DNA of 64,000 nucleotides. Origin: Roseburia hominis A2-183. GTDB taxonomy: Bacteria > Bacillota > Clostridia > Lachnospirales > Lachnospiraceae. A program made the translations under genes and the position numbers. This document shows, in pieces, positions 27,743 through 36,729 of the stretch. Location: the NCBI RefSeq assembly GCF_000225345.1, contig NC_015977.1, positions 275,501 through 339,500 on the forward strand. Direction: 5' to 3'. The notes under the pieces were generated by a model. The model saw only the letters and a program-made list of their open reading frames with translations, did no database searches and was not told the origin of the DNA. Position 1 is the first letter of the stretch. The number at the start of each line of letters is the position of its first letter.

Positions 27743-27892
27743 TCATTGTGCCCATAGTCTAGTGGAATTGTGAAAAAAAGTCAAGCGGGACAGATCGGGC
27801 TGAATGGGAATAGACAAAGCCGCCGCATTGTTTCTTGAAACTGTGGATTGAATAGAGTATAATGCAGAAAAAGTGACAGAGAGGTATGTGAT

Positions 27893-28471
27893 ATGAAAGA
27901 AACATTAAAGCGGATCAAGGCAGACATCATAGTCTCGGCGCTGCTTTGCATTGCACTTGGCATTGTGCTTCTGGTATGGCCGGCTGAGACGATCGATGTA
28001 TTCTGCAAAATCCTTGCCGTTGGATTGATCATTATGGGAGGCGTCGACATCGCATCCTATTTTATGAACCGCAGTATTCATCCGTTTGCGGGAGCATTGG
28101 GACTGATTGTATTGTTAATCGGAATCTGGATTTTCCTGCGCCCGGAGAGCATTGTGAGCCTGATCCCGATTGTGATCGGCGTGATCCTCTGCGTACATGG
28201 AATCCAGGATCTGAAGCTTGCGATAGAAACGAAGCGCAACGGTTATGAGAAATGGTGGAGCATGTTAATCATTGCAGCGGTCAGCCTGGTGTTCGGTGTG
28301 CTCTGTATCGTGAATGCGTTCGGCATGGTAAAGCTGGCACTGCAGTTTATCGGAATTGCCCTGATCTATGACGGTATCTCGGATCTGTGGGTGGCAAACC
28401 GCGCCGTGCATGCGGCAAAGATGATGAAGCAGGAAGCGGAAGCCGTGGATGTAGACTATAAAGAGATATAA
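27893..28471 (+). CDS. DUF308 (HdeD-like) membrane protein
   Basis: 192-residue integral membrane protein with about six hydrophobic helices in three repeating pairs, as in the DUF308/HdeD family. Typical segments are LLCIALGIVLLVWPAETI, LGLIVLLIGIWIFLRPESIV and LIYDGISDLWVANRA. HdeD in enterobacteria is linked to acid stress; the role here is unknown. The start follows GAGAGGTATGTG. It stands alone, with a repeat copy and terminator downstream. Confidence 0.85.
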   Translation: MKETLKRIKADIIVSALLCIALGIVLLVWPAETIDVFCKILAVGLIIMGGVDIASYFMNRSIHPFAGALGLIVLLIGIWIFLRPESIVSLIPIVIGVILCVHGIQDLKLAIETKRNGYEKWWSMLIIAAVSLVFGVLCIVNAFGMVKLALQFIGIALIYDGISDLWVANRAVHAAKMMKQEAEAVDVDYKEI

Positions 28472-28479
28472 GATAGCGT

Positions 28480-28555
28480 CTCTTCCACGTTTGGACAATC
28501 CAACGGGTGCATGTCCGGCACACCGGAGACAATGGGCGGACTTTTTAGATTTGTT
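28480..28555 (+). repeat. Partial copy of the palindrome-arm repeat
   Basis: About 75 bases match the arm of the 7876-8335 palindrome: a CGTCTCTTCCACG start, then TTGGACAATCC, GCATGTCCGGCA, GAGACAATGGGCGGACTT. Same orientation as the left arm there. Confidence 0.65.
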
Positions 28556-28586
28556 AAGAGATGTCAACACAATTTTTAATTTTTTT

Positions 28587-28630
28587 TGCATAAGAAATAG
28601 GCCTGATTATTCAGGCTTTTTTCTTATGCA
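28587..28630 (+). terminator. Long terminator-like hairpin
   Basis: TGCATAAGAAA (28587-28597) pairs with TTTCTTATGCA (28620-28630), with inner GCCTGA/TCAGGC and T runs both inside and before the stem. Probably ends the DUF308 transcript. Confidence 0.7.
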
Positions 28631-28751
28631 ACTATGCTATATTCTTATATATTTCCATCACTCTTGCATAATAGATTTGCAAAAACTTATTTAAACCGGC
28701 TATTTTGGCTTGTTTCCTACTTTTTCCTTCATTCTCTTTTTTAATTATAAA

Positions 28752-29526
28752 ACTCAAACTTCGCACATAAATTTTAGCTATGCACCTTGAAAATTCAATA
28801 TCTGGCAGTTATTTAGTTGTCAGTGTTCAGCCTTTATGCAGCCTGCAGTCGTATTTTCATCATAGTAGGAAGTGCATCCATAAATGCATTCGCCAATTCA
28901 TTGATTTTTTCGTCTGAAAGTTCAGTGTTATCTGAAAGCATTGTTCTGAACATTTGAAGCAGCATTTGAAAAGCCTGTATCCATGTGATATCAGACATTT
29001 CGTCAGAAAAGTATAAAAAGAGCTCCCCAAGTGACCGGTTATCATTGGATTCCCGGCTTTCCAGTGACAGCATCATATATCGGGTGAAAACAACTGCGGT
29101 ATGCGCAGTCATTGCATCATAGGACAGAGAATTACATTCTCTGCTCAAGTTAAGGTAGCTTTTGCAAAATTAGGTGTGTTTTTTCCTGTAAGCAGACTCA
29201 TATACATACTTCTGTTGGAGAAAATCAGCAGAAACATGTATTGAAAAATCTCCGTTACCGGAGTGCCTTTCCTTTTATAGGCATTGGCAGCTTTCAAGGC
29301 TGAGGAAATATGAAACCTTGTAAAAAATCGTTTGATAGATTTAGAAATCTGCTTATCATTTTGAGGCGCTTGTGTTATACTTTTATTCATAGCATGAGTC
29401 TCCGGTTTGTAATTGTTTTTTTGGCAACTCAATTATACCAAAACCATTGGTTTCATGCTATTTTTATGCCAGTTATTATTGAATTTTCAAGGTGCATAGG
29501 CACATTTTAATGTGCGAAGTTTGAGT
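28752..29526 (-). mobile_element. Internally deleted insertion sequence with terminal inverted repeats
   Basis: A 775-base unit bounded by inverted ends. The outer 17 bases at 28752-28768 match the complement of 29510-29526 exactly. The inner 22-bp block at 28779-28800 matches the complement of 29477-29498 exactly. It contains the two ends of a transposase gene joined by a large deletion, so it is non-autonomous but may be mobilised by a full-length relative. No clear target-site duplication was identified. Confidence 0.8.
28834..29390 (-). pseudogene. Transposase remnant (N- and C-terminal parts, IS4-like)
   Basis: On the minus strand the N-terminal piece (29390 to 29145, starting MNKSITQAPQNDKQ) has the N-terminal pattern of IS4-like transposases, SALKAANAYKRKGTP and FLLIFSNRSMYMSLL. 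It ends with a stop shortly after NTPNFAK. The C-terminal piece (29148 to 28834) carries FTRYMMLSLESRESNDNRS and GELFLYFSDEMSDITW, the usual end of such proteins. The central catalytic DDE part is missing. Family placement is from memory and moderate in confidence. Confidence 0.75.
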
Positions 29527-29557
29527 AATTTAATACTTTAGTAATAGATTTTCCCAA

Positions 29558-29583
29558 TAAAGTATGCTATCTTAGTACGATAT
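29558..29583 (+). promoter_or_regulatory. Sigma-28-type promoter of the MCP-EAL operon
   Basis: TAAA (29558-29561), 14 bases, TACGATAT (29576-29583), about 58 bases before the MCP start. This is close to the flagellar sigma factor consensus TAAA-N15-GCCGATAT. Confidence 0.5.
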
Positions 29584-29640
29584 ATGGATAGATATACGTG
29601 ATAAAAAGAACAATAATTTACAAAGGAAGGGAAAACTATC

Positions 29641-31359
29641 ATGGAAAAGATCAAAAAGCGTATAACTAACTTAAAGGTTGCAGGAAAATTAAAAGTATAT
29701 CGAATGACAGTGCTTGTTATGACATTATTTTTAGTATTGGTGGCACTGATCTCGACATTAGTGATCCGTTTAAATATAGAGAAGATCACGGAGGTCTGGT
29801 CTCCGTCATTGGAATATCTGCAGGATTTAGAGACAATGACTGCGAAATACAGAATCAAACAGTATCAGCATCTAGTAGAATCAGATGCAGCAGTCATGAA
29901 CTCCTGCGAAGAAGAAATCCAGAAGCTGGAGAGTCAGATCGAGGATACCGGTGCGAAGCTGGATGCAATAATTTCTGCAGACAGCAAAGCTCAAAAAGGA
30001 CGGGATGATTATGATGTAGCAAACGCTGCATGGGAAAAATACAGGGCTGCTTCAGATGAAATTCTGCAGTTGAGCCGTGAAGGTAAACAGCAGGAAGCAT
30101 CGAAGCTGATGACCGGAGAGGTGTATGAAGAATATAAGGCTTTTGCTGAGAAATTAACTACATTATGTGAAAAGTTCCAGGTAGAATTAGATCAGGCAAA
30201 GACCATGGCTAATGTATGCACTGTAATCATATTTATTGTGATCGTGGCAGCGGGTCTTGCGATTGCTGTAGTGACGACACTGATCGGAAGGATCATTACC
30301 AATTCCATTACAGAGCCGGTAGAACAGATAGAGGCAGCAGTTGCCAGCCTGCGTAAGGGCGAACTGTCTAATGTAGAAATGCTTACCTATGAGTCTGAGG
30401 ATGAGTTTGGCGATACCATCAGGAATCTGAAAGAAGCCATGGGTATTCTGGCAGATTATGTCAGCGAGATCTCTGTGGAGGTAAAGGCAATAGCGCAGGG
30501 TGACCTGACCAGAAATGGTGATGATATTACAGATTTCCTAGGCGATTTCTCGGAATTGAAGACATCACTGCTGTATATTCTGAAACGGTTTAACAGTACC
30601 TTGACCGAGATCAGCAATCTGGCAGAACAGGTATCATCGAATTCATCCGAGGTGGAAAATGCATCAAAATCCCTGGCGGACGGTGCAACAGAGCAGGCAG
30701 GAGTCATCGAGGAATTGAATGCCACCATTGATGCGGTCGTGGATCTGGCAGAAGATACAGCGAAGGAAACACAGAGCGCATCTGCACGTGTAAAAGCCTC
30801 TGCAAATAAAGCGAACGAAGAAAAAGAAAAAATGAATGAGCTGCTCACGGAAATGGAGTACATTACAGAAATCTCCAAGGAGATCGGTAATATTATCACA
30901 GATATCGAGGATATTGCATCCCAGACCAACCTGTTATCCCTGAATGCTTCCATTGAAGCTGCCAGAGCAGGAGAAGCTGGAAGAGGTTTTGCGGTGGTTG
31001 CAGATCAGATCGGCAAGCTGGCAGCAGACAGTGCAAAATCCGCTGTAAATACGAGAGAGTTGATCGATAAGACCTTAGTGGAAATCGAAAAGGGCAATAC
31101 GATTACAAGAACAACAGCAGAATCATTCAATCAGATCATTGAAGATATGAAGTCCTTTGCAGAGCTTGCAGAGAACACCATGGAGAAAGCCAACTCCCAG
31201 GCAGAGTCCTTGGAGCAGATCGGTCAGGGAATTGAACAGCTGTCCGGCGTAGTACAGGGCAATGCTGCATCCTCCGAAGAGAATACTGCGATCAGTATTA
31301 ATCTGGCAGAGGGAGCAGCCAAGATGCATGACCGCGTGAATATCTTTAAGCTATTCTAG
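29641..31359 (+). CDS. Methyl-accepting chemotaxis protein (four-helix-bundle sensor)
   Basis: 572-residue chemoreceptor with a first membrane helix at about 24-44, a ~145-residue extracytoplasmic helical region resembling 4HB_MCP, a second helix at about 194-218, HAMP and a long signalling coiled coil. The tip [19 protein letters not shown] lies near residue 425. The protein is unlike the two other MCPs in its sensor. The start follows AAAGGAAGGG. The EAL gene begins 47 bases downstream, so the pair is probably one transcript linking chemotaxis with c-di-GMP. Confidence 0.94.
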   Translation: MEKIKKRITNLKVAGKLKVYRMTVLVMTLFLVLVALISTLVIRLNIEKITEVWSPSLEYLQDLETMTAKYRIKQYQHLVESDAAVMNSCEEEIQKLESQIEDTGAKLDAIISADSKAQKGRDDYDVANAAWEKYRAASDEILQLSREGKQQEASKLMTGEVYEEYKAFAEKLTTLCEKFQVELDQAKTMANVCTVIIFIVIVAAGLAIAVVTTLIGRIITNSITEPVEQIEAAVASLRKGELSNVEMLTYESEDEFGDTIRNLKEAMGILADYVSEISVEVKAIAQGDLTRNGDDITDFLGDFSELKTSLLYILKRFNSTLTEISNLAEQVSSNSSEVENASKSLADGATEQAGVIEELNATIDAVVDLAEDTAKETQSASARVKASANKANEEKEKMNELLTEMEYITEISKEIGNIITDIEDIASQTNLLSLNASIEAARAGEAGRGFAVVADQIGKLAADSAKSAVNTRELIDKTLVEIEKGNTITRTTAESFNQIIEDMKSFAELAENTMEKANSQAESLEQIGQGIEQLSGVVQGNAASSEENTAISINLAEGAAKMHDRVNIFKLF

Positions 31360-31406
31360 AAAAATGGCAGGAATAGAGTGAAGCTGTCGTAAGGAAGGTT
31401 CTTGTT

Positions 31407-33098
31407 GTGATTAATGATATATTTAAAGTGTTTGGAGAGCAGACAGCAGAAATCTTATTTGAGATCGTTACGGAATGTATGGATGATTATCTGTATATAT
31501 TTGATCTGCAGGATAATACCTTTGAGATTTCACAGTCAGCTGTGAATCGGTTTAATATGTCGGAAAGTGTTCTGACAGATGCTGCAAATGAAGTTATGAA
31601 GGTAGTATATGAGGATGACCGCAGGATGCTTGCAAAGCATCTTGCGGATATATGCGAAGGAAGAGAAAAGGTACATAATCTTCATTACAGGTGGCTTGAT
31701 AAAGAAGGTATGCCGGTCTGGATTAACTGCCGTGGTATCGTGATCATTGATCAGCAGGGAAAGGCAGAGTATCTGGTCGGGTGTCTGAATGAGACCGGCA
31801 ACAAGAGAAGAGCCGATAATGTCACAGGACTGCTTGGCGGTCCGGAATTCCTTGCTTACCTGCGTGCACAAAAAGAACCCATTACCAAGGGATTTTTTAT
31901 GCATGTAGGAATTGATGATTTTGGAGCGATCAATAGCTCCAGAGGAGCTGATTATGGTAATTATATCCTGAAAAGCGTAGCCGGCTGTATGAAGGAATGC
32001 CTTTCAGACAAGCAGAGAATTTACCATCTGGTAGCGGATCAGTATGTGATCGTGGATCTGGAAGCTTCCTCCGCAGAAGACGCTGTGGCACTGAAAGAAA
32101 AGATTACAGATAAACTTCGTAATTTCATAGTAGCCGAAAATTATGAAGCTATATTTTCTATTTCTATTGGTGTTATAGATGCAGCAACATTTTGTGAGGG
32201 AACCGAAGAATGCCGCAAAAAATTTGAATTTGCCTTGAAACAGGCAAAAAGCATGGGTAAAAATGGATTCTATATTTTTGACCAGGATGACTATGAGGTC
32301 TTTTTACGAAAAGGAAGAATCATAGCAACACTTCGTAATGCTATTGTGAACCATTATGATGGCTTTGAAGTATACTACCAGCCGATCGTGGACTGTCAGT
32401 CCGAACAGATCATTGGAGCAGAGGCACTGATGCGTTTTTCCATGATAACGGAAGAAGGGCGGGAGTTTGTTTCACCGATGGAGTTTATCCCATTATTGGA
32501 AGAGACCGGATTGATCATTCCCGCTGGAAGATATATTTTGAACGAAGCTGCAGCAATGTGCTGTGAAATGCAGAAATATATTCCTGACTTCCGGATGAAT
32601 GTAAATGTATCCTATGTTCAGATCCTGCAAGGCAATGTGGAGCGGGATATTCTGGATGCAATTCAAAAATATTCATTACAGCCGGAATGCTTATGTGTTG
32701 AAATGACAGAAAGCGGATTTATGGATATGACACCTTCGTTCTGCAAATTTCGTAAAATTCTGGACAAGAACGGGATTCCCTTTGTGATCGATGATTTTGG
32801 AACAGGATATTCGAATCTTCATTGTATCCGTGATATGAATCCAAGTTACGTGAAAATGGATAGGGATTTTACTGCCAAGGCGATGAACAGTGACAGGGAT
32901 TATGAATTATATAAAAATATCATCCCCATGGTACATAGTATTAACGTCAGGATATGCGCAGAAGGCATCGAGGAAAAAGAATGGCTTCTGAAAATGAAAG
33001 AAATGAAGGTTGATTATCTGCAGGGATATTATTTTGGAAGACCATGTGGAAAGAAACAGTTTCTGCAGCAATATGTCAGTGGCATCAACGTTAAATAA
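31407..33098 (+). CDS. PAS - degenerate GGDEF - EAL protein, c-di-GMP phosphodiesterase
   Basis: 563-residue cytosolic protein starting at a GTG behind AAGGAAGG. Residues ~15-130 look like a PAS fold (DDYLYIFDLQDNTFEIS ... LHYRWLDKEGMPVWINCRG). Residues ~135-295 keep the GGDEF fold, but the active-site loop reads VADQYV, so no cyclase activity is expected. The EAL domain (~310-560) keeps the catalytic signature: Glu339 in EALMR, MTESGF, Asp462-Asp463 in DDFGTGYSN, VKMDRDF, AEGIE and LQGYYFGRP. It should hydrolyse c-di-GMP, perhaps gated by the PAS and GGDEF-like parts. Confidence 0.93.
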   Translation: MINDIFKVFGEQTAEILFEIVTECMDDYLYIFDLQDNTFEISQSAVNRFNMSESVLTDAANEVMKVVYEDDRRMLAKHLADICEGREKVHNLHYRWLDKEGMPVWINCRGIVIIDQQGKAEYLVGCLNETGNKRRADNVTGLLGGPEFLAYLRAQKEPITKGFFMHVGIDDFGAINSSRGADYGNYILKSVAGCMKECLSDKQRIYHLVADQYVIVDLEASSAEDAVALKEKITDKLRNFIVAENYEAIFSISIGVIDAATFCEGTEECRKKFEFALKQAKSMGKNGFYIFDQDDYEVFLRKGRIIATLRNAIVNHYDGFEVYYQPIVDCQSEQIIGAEALMRFSMITEEGREFVSPMEFIPLLEETGLIIPAGRYILNEAAAMCCEMQKYIPDFRMNVNVSYVQILQGNVERDILDAIQKYSLQPECLCVEMTESGFMDMTPSFCKFRKILDKNGIPFVIDDFGTGYSNLHCIRDMNPSYVKMDRDFTAKAMNSDRDYELYKNIIPMVHSINVRICAEGIEEKEWLLKMKEMKVDYLQGYYFGRPCGKKQFLQQYVSGINVK

Positions 33099-33104
33099 AG
33101 AGAG

Positions 33105-33140
33105 TAAGGCAGACTCAGCTATGCGGGGCTGCCTTATTTT
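33105..33140. terminator. Terminator after the EAL gene
   Basis: TAAGGCAG (33105-33112) pairs with CTGCCTTA (33129-33136) and is followed by TTTTAT. It also sits at the 3' side of the convergent flavodoxin remnant. Confidence 0.75.
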
Positions 33141-33149
33141 ATGGTCTTA

Positions 33150-33507
33150 TCAGAAGGATGGATCCATAACGGCTTCTTTCAGTTTTTCCAGATCATTGGC
33201 ATCAGGGTGAGACAATGCACAGTCAAAATTCTGGATCAATACATCAAGATTTGCCGGATGAGCAGGAGCTTCCTTCATTTTCAAGTAGCGTTCCCAGACA
33301 GACTGCGGCATTCTGCCCTGACACATATACTCTCCGACGATAACATTGCTTGCGTCAATGATAGAGCAGTTCGGAAGAAGGGATCACTGTGTCGGACACA
33401 CCGAAATACTCACATTCATCCTGAGGTAATGCCCCGTGGATTGCATCAGCCAGCACCTTGGTATTACCTGTTAAGCTGCTATAAACGATGGAATATTTTT
33501 TATTCAT
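33150..33507 (-). pseudogene. Flavodoxin-family pseudogene
   Basis: The minus strand starts MNKKYSIVYSSLTGNTKVLA, a flavodoxin N-terminus with the FMN phosphate loop SSLTGNTK. After ~50 residues the frame stops. A second frame downstream encodes a typical C-terminal end: SNVIVGEYMCQGRMPQSVWER, then LSHPDANDLEKLKEAV. The central part with the second FMN loop is missing, so the gene has an internal deletion and frame break. A non-functional remnant is the simplest reading. Confidence 0.8.
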
Positions 33508-33651
33508 CGTGGATGCAAACATCCGGCTGGTTAGAAATGCCACATTTTATGAACCGAATATCCAGCTGTATTTCCAGCTGAAATCCCACGATGTGTGCTT
33601 CCTATAATATTACTTATCACTGAAAGGCAGACGTGTACCTGGTGCGGATTT

Positions 33652-35253
33652 TCACCCCGCAATCTTTCCGTCCTCTATGAGGGACAGAAACACCGGCACC
33701 AGTTCGGGATCGAACTGCGTGCCGCTGTTCTTTTTTAGTTCACCTGCCGCGTAGTCGATCGAGCATTCCTGCTTGTAGGGGCGTCTGGCCGTCATCGCGT
33801 CAAAGCAGTCTGCAATGGTTAAGATACGTCCCATGAGGGGAATTTCCGTTCCTTTTAATCCGCGGGGATAACCGGTTCCGTCATAGCGCTCGTGGTGGGC
33901 GACAACTGCAGGGATCACGTAATCCATGTTCGGAAGGTAACGGATCATCTTGATGGAATTCTCCACATGCGTTTTCATGATTGCGTATTCCTCCGGCGTC
34001 AGCCCCTCGGTTTTCTTTAAAATGTGCTCGGGGATGCTGATCTTGCCGATGTCGTGAAGCATGCCTGCGACCCGTACCACCTCGATATCATTGTCGGTCA
34101 TATGAAGCGCTTCCGCGAGCATGACCGCATATTTTGAGACATTCATGGAATGGATGAACGTAAAATTATCCTTGGCGTCGATGGCGGCGGTCAGCGCATA
34201 GATGGTCGGCGCCACCCGCTCGTAGGCGGTGCGGATATCCGGATTCTGGGAGCGGTTCTCAAGACCTTTGCGGTAAACGATGAGATGGCCTTTCCCATCA
34301 AGCTTTCCAAAATAGACAGCCTGCTCGACATTGTGGATCAACTCTCTGCCGTCGGCAGAAATATCCGGAAACACGGAGATGCCGCAGGTGATGGTAATTT
34401 CCCACACCATGTCGGGCATGCTGCCTTTTGTCAGAACTTCCACGAGAGACTGGGTAAACGCTTTGGCGGCTGCGGCATCACTGCCGCGTTTTAAGATGAG
34501 AAATTCGTCTACACCGAAACGGAATGCCATGTCGTCCGCATCCAGAGCAGAGAGAATGATCTTGGCACAGCGCTGGATTAAGTGATCGCCCTCTTTGGAG
34601 CCGTAAAGTTCGTTGTAAAGCTTGAAATCATCGATATCGAGCATGATTAAAGAGCACGGCGTACCGGAGAGGCAGAGCTCATCAATCATCTCAAACGCAT
34701 GCTTGCGGTTGTAGAGCGCCGTCAGATCATCCGTGATGGAGGCCCGGTAGGCGTTCATGTAGAGATTCGCGTTGCGCAGTGCGTGGGTGGCATAAAAGCC
34801 GATCTTGCACAGTGCGGACACCTGATCTGCAGACAGTGGCATGTGATTGTGCAGCGCGATGAAGAGAAAGCCGATCAGTGCCCGGTTGTACTTCAGACAA
34901 TAGACACCGATGATATTCTGCCGGATCAGCCAGCTGCGTGTATGGCTGGAAACGCCGTCAAGCGCGGTCGGCAGACCTGCGCCCGGCATAAACGGAATGT
35001 AGCTGTCGGCGTTTAACAGCTGCTCTAAAAGAATGCTCGAATCGAGAAAAGAATCTTTTTCCCAGGAGATATCGCCAAAACTGCGCGTGACGTGGTAGGA
35101 AGGACTGACATCGTCACGGATCGTGAGTAGCAGACCGTCCGGAGACAGCAGACGGACGGCTGTGTCTATAATAGAATCAAAGATTTCGTCCGGGTGAATC
35201 GTGCCGATGACGGATGACAGGAATTGATCGATGAGAACAGTTTGATCGCTCAT
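33652..35253 (-). CDS. GAF-like - GGDEF-like - HD-GYP protein, putative c-di-GMP phosphodiesterase
   Basis: 533-residue cytosolic protein. The ATG at 35253 follows AAAGGAGCC; an upstream frame extension of 31 codons lacks a ribosome site. Residues ~1-170 look like a GAF-type sensor. Residues ~175-335 are a GGDEF domain with the loop FGVDEF, so the first Gly-Gly is altered and activity is doubtful. Residues ~350-530 are HD-GYP, with HSMNVSKYAVMLAEAL, MLHDIGKISIPEHIL, HHERYDGTGYPRGLKG and IADCFDAMTARRPYK, all expected metal-binding residues being present. Expected to degrade c-di-GMP. Confidence 0.92.
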   Translation of the reverse strand: MSDQTVLIDQFLSSVIGTIHPDEIFDSIIDTAVRLLSPDGLLLTIRDDVSPSYHVTRSFGDISWEKDSFLDSSILLEQLLNADSYIPFMPGAGLPTALDGVSSHTRSWLIRQNIIGVYCLKYNRALIGFLFIALHNHMPLSADQVSALCKIGFYATHALRNANLYMNAYRASITDDLTALYNRKHAFEMIDELCLSGTPCSLIMLDIDDFKLYNELYGSKEGDHLIQRCAKIILSALDADDMAFRFGVDEFLILKRGSDAAAAKAFTQSLVEVLTKGSMPDMVWEITITCGISVFPDISADGRELIHNVEQAVYFGKLDGKGHLIVYRKGLENRSQNPDIRTAYERVAPTIYALTAAIDAKDNFTFIHSMNVSKYAVMLAEALHMTDNDIEVVRVAGMLHDIGKISIPEHILKKTEGLTPEEYAIMKTHVENSIKMIRYLPNMDYVIPAVVAHHERYDGTGYPRGLKGTEIPLMGRILTIADCFDAMTARRPYKQECSIDYAAGELKKNSGTQFDPELVPVFLSLIEDGKIAG

Positions 35254-35286
35254 AAGGCTCCTTTGTATATGGTAAATGAAAACATC

Positions 35287-35315
35287 TTGAGAATTCAGAA
35301 TTATTATACTATAAT
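35287..35315 (+). promoter_or_regulatory. Promoter of the small protein / HD-GYP operon
   Basis: TTGAGA (35287-35292), 17-base spacer, perfect TATAAT (35310-35315), about 80 bases before the first start codon. It lies in the divergent gap shared with the gene at 33652-35253. Confidence 0.7.
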
Positions 35316-35396
35316 GAAAAATGCATGGCAATAGTGGAAAACACATAGAAAAGCCATAGAAACAGGGATATTTTCATGCGGAGAGAAGAGTTTAAA

Positions 35397-35606
35397 ATGG
35401 AGCGCACCGGACTGCTTGAGGTCGGCGATGTGCTTCCGATTACAGAGGGGAAGCTGCCCAATTCCTATTACTATACACTGGGCAAGGCGTACGCGATGTC
35501 GGCGAACTATGTGGTAAGCCAGCGCATCAAGTCGCGGGAAGGCACAGTGGTAGACGTCAAAGAGACCCCGAAGGGATATTTTGTTACGGTTGAATTTGAT
35601 GAGTAA
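35397..35606 (+). CDS. Small conserved-looking protein, unknown
   Basis: 69 residues from the ATG at 35397, which follows GAGAAGAG; an ATG seven codons upstream (35376) is an alternative with a weaker ribosome site. The sequence MERTGLLEVGDVLPI...GYFVTVEFDE is soluble, with no recognised domain and no cysteines. A beta-rich fold is possible. It lies 41 bases before an HD-GYP gene, so it may modulate that protein or share its regulation. Confidence 0.65.
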   Translation: MERTGLLEVGDVLPITEGKLPNSYYYTLGKAYAMSANYVVSQRIKSREGTVVDVKETPKGYFVTVEFDE

Positions 35607-35647
35607 AAGCGCTAAAATAATAATAATTTAGCGGAAAGGAAGCACAA

Positions 35648-36706
35648 ATGCGTTATTTACCGACGAGCAGACTGACGCCGGGAATGGCACTGGGGCAGGA
35701 CATTTATGACGGGGCGGGAAGACTTCTTCTGGGAAGGCATATTCTGCTGACAGAAGAACAAATTTCAAATCTGGAATTCCTTGGGTTCCCGGGTGTCTAC
35801 GTGGACGATGAGTTTTCCAGGGGGATTGAGATACAGCAGATTGTCAGCCCGGAAGTCCGGAGGCAGGCACTGAAAATTGTATATGATCTGTTTCACACGG
35901 ATATGCGGAAGCAGGAACCGTCGGAAGCGGAGTTTAAGCTACGCAAAACGGTGGAGTCTGTGGTCGATGATGTGATATGCAATGGAGACATCATGTGCAA
36001 TATCATGGACATCAAGAGTTATGATGATTATATCTATTACCATTCCATTCATGTGGGCATCCTTTCTGTGGTAGTCGGCGCACGGCTGGGGCTTCCGCAT
36101 GATGAGCTGTGCCAGCTTGCAGCGGCGGCGCTGCTGCATGACATTGGGAAGCGGTTTATCGATCATGACATCGTGCGGGGAGGTAAGGCGCACCGCAGCG
36201 AAAAAGAGCAGGAGGTCTATCGGAGCCATCCGAAGATCGGTGCGGAATATCTGCGCGAGACATGCCGATTTTCCGCGGATGTGTATGAGGGAATCATGGA
36301 GCATCACGAGTGCTACAACGGCGAAGGGTATCCGCTTGGCAAAAAGGGCGGCGAGATTCACCTGTTTGCCCGCATTATCCGGATTGCAGACTGTTATGAC
36401 GCAAAGGTTTCCGCGTTTCCGGCACAGAAATCACTGTCGCCGTCGGAGGCGTTAGAATATGTGATGGCGCTGGGCGACCGCTGGTTTGACCCGGATATTG
36501 TGGCTGTGTTCGCAAGGAAAGTGGCGGCGTATCCGATCGGCTGCGAAGTCGAACTGTCCAACGGGCAGCATGCGGTGGTGGCACGGAATTTTGAGAATTT
36601 CCCGCTGCGTCCGCTGGTGCGCGTTGTGGAGACGGGAGAGATGTTGAACATGCGTGACGATGAAAAAGCGAGGGCGGTAACTGTTGGGAGACTCATAGTG
36701 CGATAG
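35648..36706 (+). CDS. HD-GYP domain protein, putative c-di-GMP phosphodiesterase
   Basis: 352 residues. The N-terminal ~95 residues form the DUF3391-like extension often found before HD-GYP domains (LPTSRLTPGMALGQDIYDGAGRLLL). The HD-GYP core has HSIHVGILSVVVGARL, LLHDIGKRFI, HHECYNGEGYPLGKKG and IADCYDAKVSAF. A short C-terminal tail (~275-352) carries VELSNGQHAVVARNF. The ribosome site GGAAAGGAAG precedes the ATG. Metal ligands look intact, so c-di-GMP hydrolysis is the expected activity. Confidence 0.92.
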   Translation: MRYLPTSRLTPGMALGQDIYDGAGRLLLGRHILLTEEQISNLEFLGFPGVYVDDEFSRGIEIQQIVSPEVRRQALKIVYDLFHTDMRKQEPSEAEFKLRKTVESVVDDVICNGDIMCNIMDIKSYDDYIYYHSIHVGILSVVVGARLGLPHDELCQLAAAALLHDIGKRFIDHDIVRGGKAHRSEKEQEVYRSHPKIGAEYLRETCRFSADVYEGIMEHHECYNGEGYPLGKKGGEIHLFARIIRIADCYDAKVSAFPAQKSLSPSEALEYVMALGDRWFDPDIVAVFARKVAAYPIGCEVELSNGQHAVVARNFENFPLRPLVRVVETGEMLNMRDDEKARAVTVGRLIVR

Positions 36707-36729
36707 AGCACCTGGGGCGAGAGGGAGTT

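Noticed and set aside
33141-33581. Plus-strand frame across the flavodoxin remnant
   Set aside because: The minus strand carries recognisable flavodoxin ends; the plus frame has no family features.
34150-34494. Plus-strand frames opposite the HD-GYP gene
   Set aside because: Antisense shadows of a gene with intact catalytic motifs.
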